The notes: a model not told the origin generated them from the letters alone. A stretch of 64,000 nt of DNA from Paenimyroides tangerinum (GCF_003865405.1 NZ_RQVQ01000005.1:62001-126000); one strand, 5' to 3'; counted from the first letter of the stretch, positions 7,985-16,344 are shown. Program-made: numbers and translations.

Positions 7985-8836
7985 ATGAAAAATTTCAAAA
8001 TACATTTTTTTGTTATCTTATTTCTTTTTGCTTATAAGACAAATGCACAGTTTGCACATCTTAAAAATAATGAAGAAGATGATCAACAAGTTTTGGTTGT
8101 GTTTAATGATGGTGGTACAAAAACTGGATATATTAAGAACGATAAAACAAATGCTGCCCTAGGTCGTACTTTATCTTTGTTGACAACAGATCTTAATGCA
8201 TTCAAGCACACAAATACCATAGCTGATCATATTTTATTTAGAGAAGAAGGTTCTAATGATTTTAATAAAATCGATGCGAAAAACATTAAGCAAGTTCGTT
8301 TTAATTCAAGCGATAGCCTTTCATACGACAGGATTACAGTCTATAGATTTAAAAGGAAAAATTTTGAATTAAAAAAGGATGAGCCCGAAATGATGTTTGC
8401 TATTTCGCAGGTAGATGATGTGTTTAAAATGTATTCTAAATACTATTTGTCCGAAGATTCAACTGGGAGAGAAAATGAACAATACTTTTTCTTTGTGAAA
8501 TTAAGAGATAGCGATATGACCTATTTTTTCTCAAAGTCTAGTTTGGTTAATAGAGCTTATTTTTTAGAATATTTTAAAATTTTTGCGCCAGATAATGTTG
8601 AATATACGACTTATATCGATCGTTTAAAAAAAAAAGGAACTCCCGAGTTTAAAGAGTTTGAAGAAGCTGGTAAAGCTATTACAAGTAAGTTTTTGAAGGA
8701 AAATAATATTGATGAAAATAATTTGACTAATGAAATATTCGATATTGAATTTAGGGTGAAATCTATAAGCAATCATTATAATTTTATGTTTTATTATATG
8801 GGAAAAAAATATGAAGAAATTGTTTTAGGTAAATAA
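7985..8836 (+). CDS. Secreted protein of unknown function, paralogue 2
   Basis: 283 residues with a signal peptide ending KTNAQ, then FAHLKNNEE and the same beta-rich blocks as paralogue 1: VVFNDGGTKTGYIKN, ADHILFREE, IKQVRFNSSDSLSYDRITVY. The C-terminus is FMFYYMGKKYEEIVLGK, which aligns with FLFDYMYQKYLDFNCKS of paralogue 1 but differs in the last residues. It begins 14 bases after the copied terminator. Directly after its stop codon lies a fragment coding for the C-terminus of another family member, so this gene may have replaced an older copy. Function unknown; an envelope location is likely from the signal peptide. Confidence 0.6.
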   Translation: MKNFKIHFFVILFLFAYKTNAQFAHLKNNEEDDQQVLVVFNDGGTKTGYIKNDKTNAALGRTLSLLTTDLNAFKHTNTIADHILFREEGSNDFNKIDAKNIKQVRFNSSDSLSYDRITVYRFKRKNFELKKDEPEMMFAISQVDDVFKMYSKYYLSEDSTGRENEQYFFFVKLRDSDMTYFFSKSSLVNRAYFLEYFKIFAPDNVEYTTYIDRLKKKGTPEFKEFEEAGKAITSKFLKENNIDENNLTNEIFDIEFRVKSISNHYNFMFYYMGKKYEEIVLGK

Positions 8837-8837
8837 C

Positions 8838-8897
8838 AGAAGACTGTTTTTTAATCTTTTGTATCAAAAATATGTTTCATTAGGTTGTGAATCTTGA
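8838..8897 (+). pseudogene. C-terminal remnant of a third member of the secreted family
   Basis: In the frame ending with TGA at 8895-8897 the sequence reads LFFNLLYQKYVSLGCES-stop, which lines up with FLFDYMYQKYLDFNCKS-stop at the end of paralogue 1. There is no start codon or body, and it lies 1 base after the stop of paralogue 2. It is best read as the surviving tail of a gene whose body was lost or replaced. Confidence 0.65.
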
Positions 8898-8968
8898 TTT
8901 TTTTGAATTAAAACTTTATTTTTTTAAGGTTTTATTTATTTCGTAATTTTACATCTTAAATAATTACT

Positions 8969-9736
8969 ATGAAAATCGCCTTGATTCAATACAGCCCAGT
9001 TTGGGAAAATATTGATGCTAATTTACAAACGCTTACTTATAAAATAAACCAATTAGAATCTGATGTTGATTTAGTGGTTTTACCAGAAATGTTTTCGACT
9101 GGCTTTTCTATGAAACCCGAGCCAATTGCAGAAACCGAAAACGGTAAAGCGGTTCAATGGATGATTGAAATTGCAAAAAGTAAACAGGTTGCAATCACAG
9201 GAAGTTTGATTATCGAAGAAAATAAATCTTATTACAATCGTTTGTTTTTTGTTTTTCCTGACGGAAGTTATAAAACGTATAACAAGAAGCATTTGTTTTC
9301 ATTAGCTGGAGAAGAAAAAATCTATGAACCTGGAAGTGAAAAATTAATTGTTAGCTATAAAGATTGGAATATTTGTCCACTTATTTGTTACGATTTACGC
9401 TTTCCTGTTTATTCTCGAATTGTCGATGAAGCTTATGATTTATTGATTTATGTTGCTTCTTGGCCAGACCAACGAATTTACGCTTGGGATTCGCTTTTAA
9501 AAGCACGTGCGATTGAAAATATGAGTTTTGTGATTGCAGTTAACAGAAGTGGAGAAGATGCTTTCAATAACAATTATTCAGGGCATTCTCAGGTTATTGA
9601 TTATATGGGTCAATATCTTCAAGAACCGATGATTGATGAGCAATCGGTAATTCTAACTTTTGAAAAGGAAGGTTTGGTAAAAGCACGTAATCGATTTGCT
9701 TTTTTGAATGATGCTGATAAATTTAAACTATTATAA
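8969..9736 (+). CDS. Nitrilase-family omega-amidase (YafV/Nit2-like)
   Basis: This 255-residue carbon-nitrogen hydrolase carries the triad Glu40 (VVLPEMF), Lys107 (YNKKHLF) and Cys140 (LICYDLRFP). The last motif and the size are typical of the YafV/Nit2 branch, which hydrolyses alpha-ketoglutaramate and alpha-ketosuccinamate left by glutamine or asparagine transaminases; the substrate is inferred from the branch. No signal peptide is seen, so it is cytosolic. A dead copy of its first 29 codons lies at 7834-7920. The gene ends in a bidirectional terminator shared with the convergent lipoprotein gene. Confidence 0.88.
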   Translation: MKIALIQYSPVWENIDANLQTLTYKINQLESDVDLVVLPEMFSTGFSMKPEPIAETENGKAVQWMIEIAKSKQVAITGSLIIEENKSYYNRLFFVFPDGSYKTYNKKHLFSLAGEEKIYEPGSEKLIVSYKDWNICPLICYDLRFPVYSRIVDEAYDLLIYVASWPDQRIYAWDSLLKARAIENMSFVIAVNRSGEDAFNNNYSGHSQVIDYMGQYLQEPMIDEQSVILTFEKEGLVKARNRFAFLNDADKFKLL

Positions 9737-9740
9737 AATT

Positions 9741-9772
9741 AAATAAATCCGAGTTTCAAGCTCGGATTTATT
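9741..9772. terminator. Bidirectional terminator between convergent genes
   Basis: AAATAAATCCGAG / CTCGGATTTATT with loop TTTCAAG, between the nitrilase (+) and the lipoprotein (-) stops. It has A/T flanks on both sides. Confidence 0.85.
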
Positions 9773-9775
9773 GTT

Positions 9776-11380
9776 TTAATTCGGTATAACCAATGTTTCA
9801 TTAACTTCCCAATTGGCTCGGACATCAATTGGTTTTTCAAAGAGATAAACTTTTTCTGGTTGTATTTTTTTCAAATAATTCCCAGTGTCAAATTTCCCAT
9901 TTTTGTTTTCATCAACAATGATTCTTACAAAGTATTTGTTTGGTTTTAAATACGGAAATTCAATTGGTATGTTTTCTTCAATGGATTTAAATATGATAAT
10001 TTTTCCCTTCTCATCTAATAATTCTATAATCAAAGGGAATTGCGACGTATTTCCTAAACTTATAGTAAGATTTCCGTATTTTGTATAAGCTTCAGTTTGA
10101 AACGACGTTGATAAACTATCGTTTGATTTGTTGTAAAAATCGATTATTGCACCTGGTAACATTTCAAATGAATATCTTTGATTTTCCAGCTTTTCAAAAT
10201 CGATAAACATTTTCAAATTCAATTCATCATTTATGATGTTAAACGGAATCTGAACAGAATCTTTATCAATTAAGTTCATCTTTGTTTTGTCAAAAGTTGA
10301 AACTGGTGTGGTTGTTAAAAGTTCAATTTTATCTGTAAAATCAATTCCTCCCGATTTATTAAATGAAATACTAAGTGAATCAATTTCTTTTAATTTTCGA
10401 GATTTATTTACGTATGATTTTTCGTAATCTCCATTTTTAAAATTAAATTGAATCGAATCGTAAGCAACTTTTGGAACAAAAATATGAAGTGAATCTTTTT
10501 CTTGAATTTTAGAAAATCTTATATCAATAGGTTCATTGTTTGCTAAAGCTTCTATTTTTAGATTTTTATAATCTCCTTCAAACGGAACCAACCATTTATT
10601 TTGACTAACCATAGATGGTTTCACTGCATTCGGAAGTTTTTCTTCTTTGAATAAAACAAGTTCTCTTAAAGAATCGTTTGGTAATTGAATTGGAGTTGCA
10701 TAAAAACCAATTTTCTCTGTTTTTGCTTCGAATTTATTGTTGTTATTTCGATCTTTCATTGCAACCAAATAATACGATCCTTCTTTTACGTTTTCAATCG
10801 AAAAAGTTGTCAAACTATCTAAAGTATTTGTAATATAGATTGGTTTTTCTTTGTAAACCGTAGAATCGTTAAACGTTGTTGCATCATACAGCATTACCGA
10901 AATAAAATTATCTTTCTTGAAATTATAACTTTCTTTAATTGAACCTTGAACTTTTAAAGAATCGATATAACTTCCTGTAGAAAAAATGTATTTAAAATCT
11001 GTTAAAACATTTCCTTCGTTATTATCTGCAATACTTTGACCGAAATTGAAGCTATAAGTTGTATTTGCTTTTAAAGAATCAAGAAGTTTTATTGTAACCG
11101 TTTTTGTAGCAGAACCTGCAGGAATAATTTCCGGTTGCGTATCAAATGGAGGAGAAATAATTAAGTTCTGATTGATTTTGTTTAATTTGATGTATTCATC
11201 AAATGTGATTTTAATTTCTTTTGCGTCAAAATTCGTTGAAAAATTTTCAGGAATACATTTCAAAACAACTGGTGGAAGTGTGTCAGCTAAACCTCCGGTA
11301 ATATATCCGCGTTTTGCACAACTTGTTAGAAGTAAGCATGAAACAAAAAAGATTGCAAGTGTGTATGTTAGAAATTTCAT
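9776..11380 (-). CDS. Ig-like domain lipoprotein (SbsA-type)
   Basis: The 534-residue product has a lipoprotein signal with lipobox LLTSC (Cys21). A bacterial Ig-like (Big_5/SbsA-type) domain follows at about residues 34-120: DTLPPVVLKCIPENFSTNF, then FDEYIKLNKINQNLIISPP and TYSFNFGQSIADNNEGN. Repeated segments of the kind KEGSYYLVAMKDRNNNNKF and YFVRIIVDENKNGKFDTGNY are carboxypeptidase-regulatory-like or Ca-binding-like loops. It is a common flavobacterial envelope lipoprotein with no assigned function. It lies 63 bases downstream of comF on the same strand and is probably co-transcribed with it. Confidence 0.8.
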   Translation of the reverse strand: MKFLTYTLAIFFVSCLLLTSCAKRGYITGGLADTLPPVVLKCIPENFSTNFDAKEIKITFDEYIKLNKINQNLIISPPFDTQPEIIPAGSATKTVTIKLLDSLKANTTYSFNFGQSIADNNEGNVLTDFKYIFSTGSYIDSLKVQGSIKESYNFKKDNFISVMLYDATTFNDSTVYKEKPIYITNTLDSLTTFSIENVKEGSYYLVAMKDRNNNNKFEAKTEKIGFYATPIQLPNDSLRELVLFKEEKLPNAVKPSMVSQNKWLVPFEGDYKNLKIEALANNEPIDIRFSKIQEKDSLHIFVPKVAYDSIQFNFKNGDYEKSYVNKSRKLKEIDSLSISFNKSGGIDFTDKIELLTTTPVSTFDKTKMNLIDKDSVQIPFNIINDELNLKMFIDFEKLENQRYSFEMLPGAIIDFYNKSNDSLSTSFQTEAYTKYGNLTISLGNTSQFPLIIELLDEKGKIIIFKSIEENIPIEFPYLKPNKYFVRIIVDENKNGKFDTGNYLKKIQPEKVYLFEKPIDVRANWEVNETLVIPN

Positions 11381-11443
11381 TAATTACAAATTTCTACAAA
11401 GTAACTATTTTATTTTAGAGTTTGAAAATGTTTTAGCAACTTG

Positions 11444-12127
11444 TTATTTTGTAACTGCCATAAAAAAAGTGCTTATTTTACTGTTTGGGATTTTAAGTAA
11501 TTCTTTTCCTAATATTTCTAAGGTTGAACCTGTTGTAACAACATCATCCAAAATCATAAAATGTTTTCCGTAATCAGATTCGTTGTAATTTACTGTGAAT
11601 AAATCCGATTTTAAAGAACTACGTAAGAATAGATTTTTTTTCATCGCCTGTGGAGTTGTATAAAAATTCCGAGTTAATCTTTCTTTGTTATAAGGAATTC
11701 CCGTTAGTTCAGATAATCGTTTTCCAAACGAATCCAATTGATTGTATCCGCGTTCTTTTTCTTTTTTCTTATGAAGTGGAACTGCCACTAGTTCATCAAC
11801 TTCTTTGAATGCGATGTGATTTTTGTATTTTTCAAAGGTCAATTCCGCAAATAAAATTCCAATATTCTGTTGGTCTTTATATTTTAATTCATGAATCAAG
11901 TTATGAGAAACTTCTTTTTTGTCATAATAAATCAATCCGTTTGCGCAAACTAAAGGAAGCTTTCCGAAGAAACGAGTTAACAAAGTAGGATTTGAATGGT
12001 TGCCGACCGTTACAAAATCTAAACTATGCAAACATTCAGGACATATATAATGCTTGGTGTTGATTATTGTTTCATTACAACCCAGACATTTTTTTGGAAA
12101 AACTAAATTGAAAAGATGTTGAAACAT
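11444..12127 (-). CDS. comF: ComF-family phosphoribosyltransferase-like protein
   Basis: The 227-residue protein has an N-terminal four-cysteine zinc motif (Cys14, Cys17, Cys29, Cys32: CLGCN...CPEC) and a C-terminal PRPP-binding loop MILDDVVTTGSTL. VPLHKKKEKERGYNQLDSFGKRLSEL is the family signature. Homologues (ComF, GntX) are needed for natural transformation or for DNA use as a nutrient in other bacteria; the biochemical reaction is not established. It diverges from glyS and sits upstream of the lipoprotein gene. Confidence 0.88.
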   Translation of the reverse strand: MFQHLFNLVFPKKCLGCNETIINTKHYICPECLHSLDFVTVGNHSNPTLLTRFFGKLPLVCANGLIYYDKKEVSHNLIHELKYKDQQNIGILFAELTFEKYKNHIAFKEVDELVAVPLHKKKEKERGYNQLDSFGKRLSELTGIPYNKERLTRNFYTTPQAMKKNLFLRSSLKSDLFTVNYNESDYGKHFMILDDVVTTGSTLEILGKELLKIPNSKISTFFMAVTK

Positions 12128-12219
12128 AAGCGTTTTTTTTTAGCAATGTTAAGTTACAAAAAATAGTTTAATTCAATTTTTAATTTTTTACAAAGAACAA
12201 ATAATTATAAACTATTTGC

Positions 12220-12227
12220 TATTTTTG
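12220..12227 (+). promoter_or_regulatory. -7 box of glyS, very close to the start codon
   Basis: TATTTTTG fits TAnnTTTG exactly, and the ATG of glyS is only four bases downstream at 12232. No TTG is seen at the usual distance upstream. If used, transcription would begin at or next to the start codon. Confidence 0.5.
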
Positions 12228-12231
12228 CATC

Positions 12232-13773
12232 ATGGCAAAACAAGAAGATATTTTTAAGAATGTAGTTTCGCATGCAAAAGAGTATGGATATATTTTTCCA
12301 TCTAGCGAAATTTACGATGGTTTGAGCGCGGTTTACGATTATGCTCAAAATGGAGTAGAATTAAAGAAAAACATCCGTGAATATTGGTGGAAATCAATGG
12401 TTCAAATGCATGAAAATATTGTAGGTATTGATGCTTCAATTTTTATGCATCCAACCACTTGGAAAGCATCGGGTCACGTTGATGCTTTTAACGATCCATT
12501 AATTGATAATAAAGATTCTAAGAAAAGATATAGAGCAGACGTTTTAATTGAAGATTATTGCGAAAAACTTTGGCAAAAAGCTCAAAAAGAAATCGAAAAA
12601 GCTCGTGGTCGTTTTGGTGAATCGTTTGATGAAGAACAATTTATTGCAACAAACGGAAGAGTTGTAGAATATCTTTCAAAAAAGAAAGAAATTTTAGAAC
12701 GCATGGCTCATGGTTTAGAAACTGGAGATTTGGCAGATGTGAAATTGTTAATTGAAGAATTAGGAATTGCAGATCCAGAAACTGGTTCTAAAAACTGGAC
12801 AGATGTTCGTCAGTTCAACTTAATGTTTGGTACAAAATTAGGAGCTTCTGCAGATACAGCAATGGATTTGTATTTACGTCCAGAAACGGCTCAAGGTATT
12901 TTTGTAAACTTCTTGAATGTTCAGAAAACAGGACGTATGAAAATTCCTTTTGGAATTGCACAAACCGGAAAAGCTTTCCGTAATGAAATCGTTGCACGTC
13001 AGTTTATTTTTCGTATGCGTGAATTCGAACAAATGGAGATGCAATTTTTTGTAAAACCAGGAGAAGAAATGAAATATTACGAGTATTGGAAAGAAACTCG
13101 TTTAAAATGGCATTTGTCTTTAGGTTTAGGAAAAGAAAATTATCGTTTCCACGATCATGAAAAATTAGCACATTATGCAAATGCTGCTGCAGATATTGAA
13201 TTTAACTTCCCGTTCGGATTTAAAGAATTAGAAGGAATTCATTCTCGTACAGATTTCGATTTGAAAGCACATGAACAATTTTCAGGAAAGAAATTACAGT
13301 TTTTTGATAACGAAACAAATTCATCTTATGTTCCTTATGTTGTAGAAACATCAGTTGGTTTAGATCGTATGTTTTTGTCTGTTTTTTCAAAAGCTTTGCA
13401 AGAAGAAACTTTGGAAGATGGATCTACAAGAACTGTTCTGAAATTACCAGCAGTTTTAGCTCCAACAAAAGCTGCAGTGTTGCCTTTAGTGAAAAAAGAT
13501 GGTTTACCAGATGTTGCTCGTGAAATTATCGAAGATCTAAAATGGGATTTCAATGTCGCTTATGACGAAAAAGATGCAGTTGGTCGTCGTTACCGTCGTC
13601 AAGATGCGTTGGGAACACCTTTTTGTATTACGGTTGATCATCAAACATTAGAAGATAAGACAGTTACCATTCGTCACAGAGATACGATGCAACAAGATCG
13701 TGTTGCGATTTCGGAATTAAGAAGTATTATTAACGAAGAAGTTTCTATGAGAAATTGGTTAATGAAAATGTAA
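12232..13773 (+). CDS. glyS: Glycine--tRNA ligase (single-chain, dimeric type)
   Basis: This 513-residue class II synthetase charges tRNA-Gly. The class II motifs are visible: LRPETAQGIFVNFLNV (motif 1 region), FRNEIVARQFIFRMREFEQMEMQFF (motif 2) and ETSVGLDRMFL (motif 3). The C-terminal anticodon-binding domain starts near residue 395 (LAPTKAAVLPL) and ends GVGRRYRRQDALGTPFCI-like and RDTMQQDRV. It is the eukaryote/archaeal-like homodimeric form rather than the alpha2beta2 form. It is a single gene with its own terminator. Confidence 0.96.
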   Translation: MAKQEDIFKNVVSHAKEYGYIFPSSEIYDGLSAVYDYAQNGVELKKNIREYWWKSMVQMHENIVGIDASIFMHPTTWKASGHVDAFNDPLIDNKDSKKRYRADVLIEDYCEKLWQKAQKEIEKARGRFGESFDEEQFIATNGRVVEYLSKKKEILERMAHGLETGDLADVKLLIEELGIADPETGSKNWTDVRQFNLMFGTKLGASADTAMDLYLRPETAQGIFVNFLNVQKTGRMKIPFGIAQTGKAFRNEIVARQFIFRMREFEQMEMQFFVKPGEEMKYYEYWKETRLKWHLSLGLGKENYRFHDHEKLAHYANAAADIEFNFPFGFKELEGIHSRTDFDLKAHEQFSGKKLQFFDNETNSSYVPYVVETSVGLDRMFLSVFSKALQEETLEDGSTRTVLKLPAVLAPTKAAVLPLVKKDGLPDVAREIIEDLKWDFNVAYDEKDAVGRRYRRQDALGTPFCITVDHQTLEDKTVTIRHRDTMQQDRVAISELRSIINEEVSMRNWLMKM

Positions 13774-13780
13774 AATAAAA

Positions 13781-13806
13781 AAAGTTGCTAAAAATAGCAA
13801 CTTTTT
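13781..13806 (+). terminator. Terminator of glyS
   Basis: Ten-pair stem AAAGTTGCTA / TAGCAACTTT, loop AAAA, T-rich tail. Confidence 0.88.
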
Positions 13807-13829
13807 CTTTTTTAATTAAAAAAAAGTTT

Positions 13830-13837
13830 TATATTTG
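13830..13837 (+). promoter_or_regulatory. -7 box of a putative small RNA
   Basis: TATATTTG, a perfect flavobacterial -7 box, just after the glyS terminator and about five bases before the predicted start of a short structured transcript. Confidence 0.55.
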
Positions 13838-13841
13838 AACT

Positions 13842-13940
13842 GTCGATGAAATATAAACTATTTCAGAGGCAAAAATGAATATTTGATTCATTTTATAAGT
13901 GGTTGGTTAGGTTGCTCATTTATGGGCAACCTTTTTTTTG
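13842..13940 (+). ncRNA. Putative structured small RNA, about 100 nt
   Basis: Between glyS and the bacilliredoxin gene lies a self-contained unit of promoter, structured region and terminator, with no sizeable open frame. Three hairpins follow each other. SL1 is TGAAATA / TATTTCA (13847-13865). SL2 is AAAATGAAT / ATTCATTTT (13872-13894). SL3 is AGGTTGCTC / GGGCAACCT (13909-13932), followed by eight T. An unpaired GTGGTTGGTT segment precedes SL3 and could be a seed. It might instead be an attenuator of the next gene, but the brx gene has its own -7 box downstream. I cannot assign it to a known RNA family. Confidence 0.55.
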
Positions 13941-13993
13941 TAAATAACATTTCTTTAAGAGTATTTGGAGTAGTTATTTCTAAATTAGTTTTT

Positions 13994-14001
13994 TAACTTT
14001 G
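13994..14001 (+). promoter_or_regulatory. -7 box of the bacilliredoxin gene
   Basis: TAACTTTG fits TAnnTTTG, 23 bases before the ATG. A TTG at 13965-13967 is 26 bases upstream, slightly beyond the usual spacing. Confidence 0.45.
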
Positions 14002-14024
14002 TGCTATAACTTAATTTTATTATT

Positions 14025-14435
14025 ATGTATCCAGAAGAAATGGTAAAACCAATGCGTGAAGAATTAACTTTAGCTGGTTTTCAAGAATTATATACAGCGG
14101 AAGATGTTGAACAAGCTTTAGCTAAATCAGGTACAACTTTAGTAGTTGTTAATTCGGTTTGTGGTTGTGCAGCACGTAACGCACGTCCAGGAGCTCGTTT
14201 TAGTTTAGATAACGACAAAAAACCAGATCAAATTGTAACTGTTTTTGCTGGAGTTGATAGAGAAGCTGTAAATGCAGCTCGCGAAAAGATGTTTCCTTTT
14301 CCTCCATCATCACCTTGTATGGCATTATTCAAAGATGGAGAATTGGTTCATATGTTAGAACGTCACCACATTGAAGGACATCCTGCGGAGGTTATTGCTG
14401 AAAATCTGAAAGAAGCTTATAACCAAAATTGTTAA
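14025..14435 (+). CDS. BrxA/BrxB-family bacilliredoxin
   Basis: The 136-residue cytosolic protein has a CGC active site (Cys46-Gly47-Cys48, in VNSVCGCAARNARPG). This is the mark of the YphP/YqiW family, which removes bacillithiol from mixed disulfides on proteins. The rest of the family pattern is kept: MFPFPPSSPCMALFKDGELVHMLERHHIEG. The name brxA here refers to bacilliredoxin and not to BREX phage defence. It is monocistronic, with its own -7 box and terminator. Confidence 0.9.
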   Translation: MYPEEMVKPMREELTLAGFQELYTAEDVEQALAKSGTTLVVVNSVCGCAARNARPGARFSLDNDKKPDQIVTVFAGVDREAVNAAREKMFPFPPSSPCMALFKDGELVHMLERHHIEGHPAEVIAENLKEAYNQNC

Positions 14436-14458
14436 TCTTCTTTTTAAAAACAAAAACA

Positions 14459-14485
14459 AACCACCTTTTTTGAGGTGGTTTTTTT
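14459..14485 (+). terminator. Terminator of the bacilliredoxin gene
   Basis: AACCACCT / AGGTGGTT with a T-rich loop and a run of seven T. Confidence 0.85.
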
Positions 14486-14502
14486 GTAAAATCGTATATT
14501 TG
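14470..14502 (+). promoter_or_regulatory. Promoter of plsC
   Basis: TTG at 14470-14472, 22-base spacer, TATATTTG at 14495-14502. The upstream element lies inside the preceding terminator. The leader would be about 15 bases. Confidence 0.55.
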
Positions 14503-14521
14503 AACCAAAATATTCATTAAA

Positions 14522-15253
14522 GTGGAAAAAATTATTTCTTACCCAATAAGTGCGGTCTTTTATTTATTGCTTGGATTATGTTTGGTTGTTTTTCAACCTA
14601 TTCAATGGATATGCTATAAATGTTTTGGATATCAGGCGCATAAGCAAAGTGTTGTGGTCTTGAATTGGTTTTTATTACGATGCGCTAATGTTTTAGGAAC
14701 AACTATTACTGCTAAAAATGTAAATGTAATTCCAGAAAACAAACCTATCATTTTTGTATCTAACCATCAATCGATGTTTGATATTGCAGCAATGATTTGG
14801 TTTCTTAGAAAATCGCATCCTAAATTTGTTAGCAAAAAAGAATTAGGTAAAGGAATTCCAAGTGTTTCTTTTAATTTGAAATATGGAGGTTCTGTTTTGA
14901 TTGATCGTAAAGATCCAAAACAAGCTTTACCTGCTATTAGAGGTTTAGGAGAATATATTCAGAAATACAATCGCTCGGCTGTGATTTTCCCTGAAGGAAC
15001 ACGTTCTAAAACAGGAGTGCCAAGAAGTTTTTCTGAAAACGGATTAAAAATGTTGGTAAAATATGCTCCAGATGCATATGTTGTACCTTTAACTATAAAC
15101 AATTCTTGGAAATTATTCAAATTTGGAATGTTTCCGAATGGTTTAGGAGCAAAGATTTCTTTGTTCGTTCATGAACCAATGAAAGTATCGGATTATGATT
15201 TTAAAACACTGTTTGATAAAACACATGAAGCGATAATTTCAAAAATCGAATAA
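14522..15253 (+). CDS. plsC: 1-acyl-sn-glycerol-3-phosphate acyltransferase
   Basis: This 243-residue membrane-associated acyltransferase makes phosphatidic acid from lysophosphatidic acid. The catalytic HX4D motif is NHQSMFD (His82, Asp87); the substrate motif FPEGTRS lies at 156-162; and an N-terminal hydrophobic segment spans residues 8-31. The start is GTG at 14522: no ATG occurs before the catalytic region, and this position gives the usual MEKIISYP...-type start close behind a good promoter. A fatty-acid desaturase gene follows 39 bases later, which suggests a phospholipid operon. Confidence 0.88.
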   Translation: MEKIISYPISAVFYLLLGLCLVVFQPIQWICYKCFGYQAHKQSVVVLNWFLLRCANVLGTTITAKNVNVIPENKPIIFVSNHQSMFDIAAMIWFLRKSHPKFVSKKELGKGIPSVSFNLKYGGSVLIDRKDPKQALPAIRGLGEYIQKYNRSAVIFPEGTRSKTGVPRSFSENGLKMLVKYAPDAYVVPLTINNSWKLFKFGMFPNGLGAKISLFVHEPMKVSDYDFKTLFDKTHEAIISKIE

Positions 15254-15292
15254 AATAATGTTATCATCGAGATAACGAATTAAAATGATTAT

Positions 15293-16297
15293 ATGTCAAT
15301 AAAAAATGTGCGTTTAGAAGTAATGCAATTTCTGGAAAAAAACATAGATAGTTTTGTAGAAAACTATTTGATTCCAGTTGAGAAAATTTGGCAACCATCG
15401 GATTTATTACCTGATTCGGAAAGTGAAAATTTTTTAGAAGAAGTAAAAGAATTACGTGAGTATGCCAAAGAATTGCCTTACGATTTTTGGGTTGTTCTTG
15501 TTGGAGATACAATTACTGAAGAGGCTCTACCAACTTACGAATCTTGGTTGTTAGATGTTGAAGGTGTTGATCAAAGAGGTGGAGAAGATGGAAGTGGAAA
15601 TGGATGGGCAAAATGGATTCGCCATTGGACAGGTGAAGAAAATCGTCATGGAGATTTGTTAAATAAATATTTATATTTATCAGGTCGTGTAAATATGAAA
15701 GAAGTTGAAATCACAACACATCATTTAATTAACGATGGTTTTGATCCAGGAACGGATAGTGATCCTTACAAAAATTTTGTATTTACGAGTTTCCAAGAAT
15801 TGGCTACTTATGTTTCGCATAATCGTGTGGCACAATTAGCTAAAAAAGGAGGTGATCATAAATTATCTAAGATTTGTAAATTAATTGCTGGTGATGAAAT
15901 GCGTCATCATCATGCATATTCTGAGTTCGTTGATCGTATTTTCAAAGTTGATCCATCTGAAATGATGTTAGCTTTTCATTATATGATGAAGAAAAAAATT
16001 ACGATGCCAGCAAATTTAATCCGTGAATCGGGTGGTAAAATTGGAGATGCTTTTCATAATTTCTCAGATTCAGCTCAAAGAATTGGTGTTTATACTTCAA
16101 TGGATTATGTTGATATTCTTGAAAAATTAATCAAGCGTTGGGAAATTGATAAGATTAATAATCTTACCGATGATGCTGAAAAAGCTCGTGATTATCTGAT
16201 GAAATTACCAGATCGTATGGCGAAATTAGCAGACCGAATGAAAATTGCTGAAGAATCTCATGTTTTCAAATGGGTGACACCTGCGATTATAAAATAG
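15293..16297 (+). CDS. Acyl-ACP desaturase (soluble di-iron type)
   Basis: This 334-residue ferritin-like di-iron enzyme belongs to the stearoyl-ACP desaturase family. Iron ligands can be read from TYESWLLDVEG, the WTGEENRHGDLL motif (EENRH) and the second DEMRHHHAYSEF motif (DEMRHH). It inserts a double bond into acyl chains on acyl carrier protein in the cytosol. The regiospecificity cannot be read from the sequence; delta-9 is the common case. Adjacency to plsC fits supply of unsaturated acyl chains for phospholipids. Confidence 0.9.
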   Translation: MSIKNVRLEVMQFLEKNIDSFVENYLIPVEKIWQPSDLLPDSESENFLEEVKELREYAKELPYDFWVVLVGDTITEEALPTYESWLLDVEGVDQRGGEDGSGNGWAKWIRHWTGEENRHGDLLNKYLYLSGRVNMKEVEITTHHLINDGFDPGTDSDPYKNFVFTSFQELATYVSHNRVAQLAKKGGDHKLSKICKLIAGDEMRHHHAYSEFVDRIFKVDPSEMMLAFHYMMKKKITMPANLIRESGGKIGDAFHNFSDSAQRIGVYTSMDYVDILEKLIKRWEIDKINNLTDDAEKARDYLMKLPDRMAKLADRMKIAEESHVFKWVTPAIIK

Positions 16298-16305
16298 TAT
16301 AAATA

Positions 16306-16333
16306 AAGAGCTGATGAATTCATCGGCTTTTTT
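16306..16333 (+). terminator. Terminator after the desaturase gene
   Basis: GCTGATG / CATCGGC (one G-T pair) with an AATT loop and a T-run. Confidence 0.75.
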
Positions 16334-16344
16334 AATTTGATCGA

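Noticed and set aside
14025..14435. Link to BREX phage defence through the name brxA
   Set aside because: The CGC motif and length identify a bacilliredoxin. No BREX genes (pglX, brxC, pglZ) are nearby.
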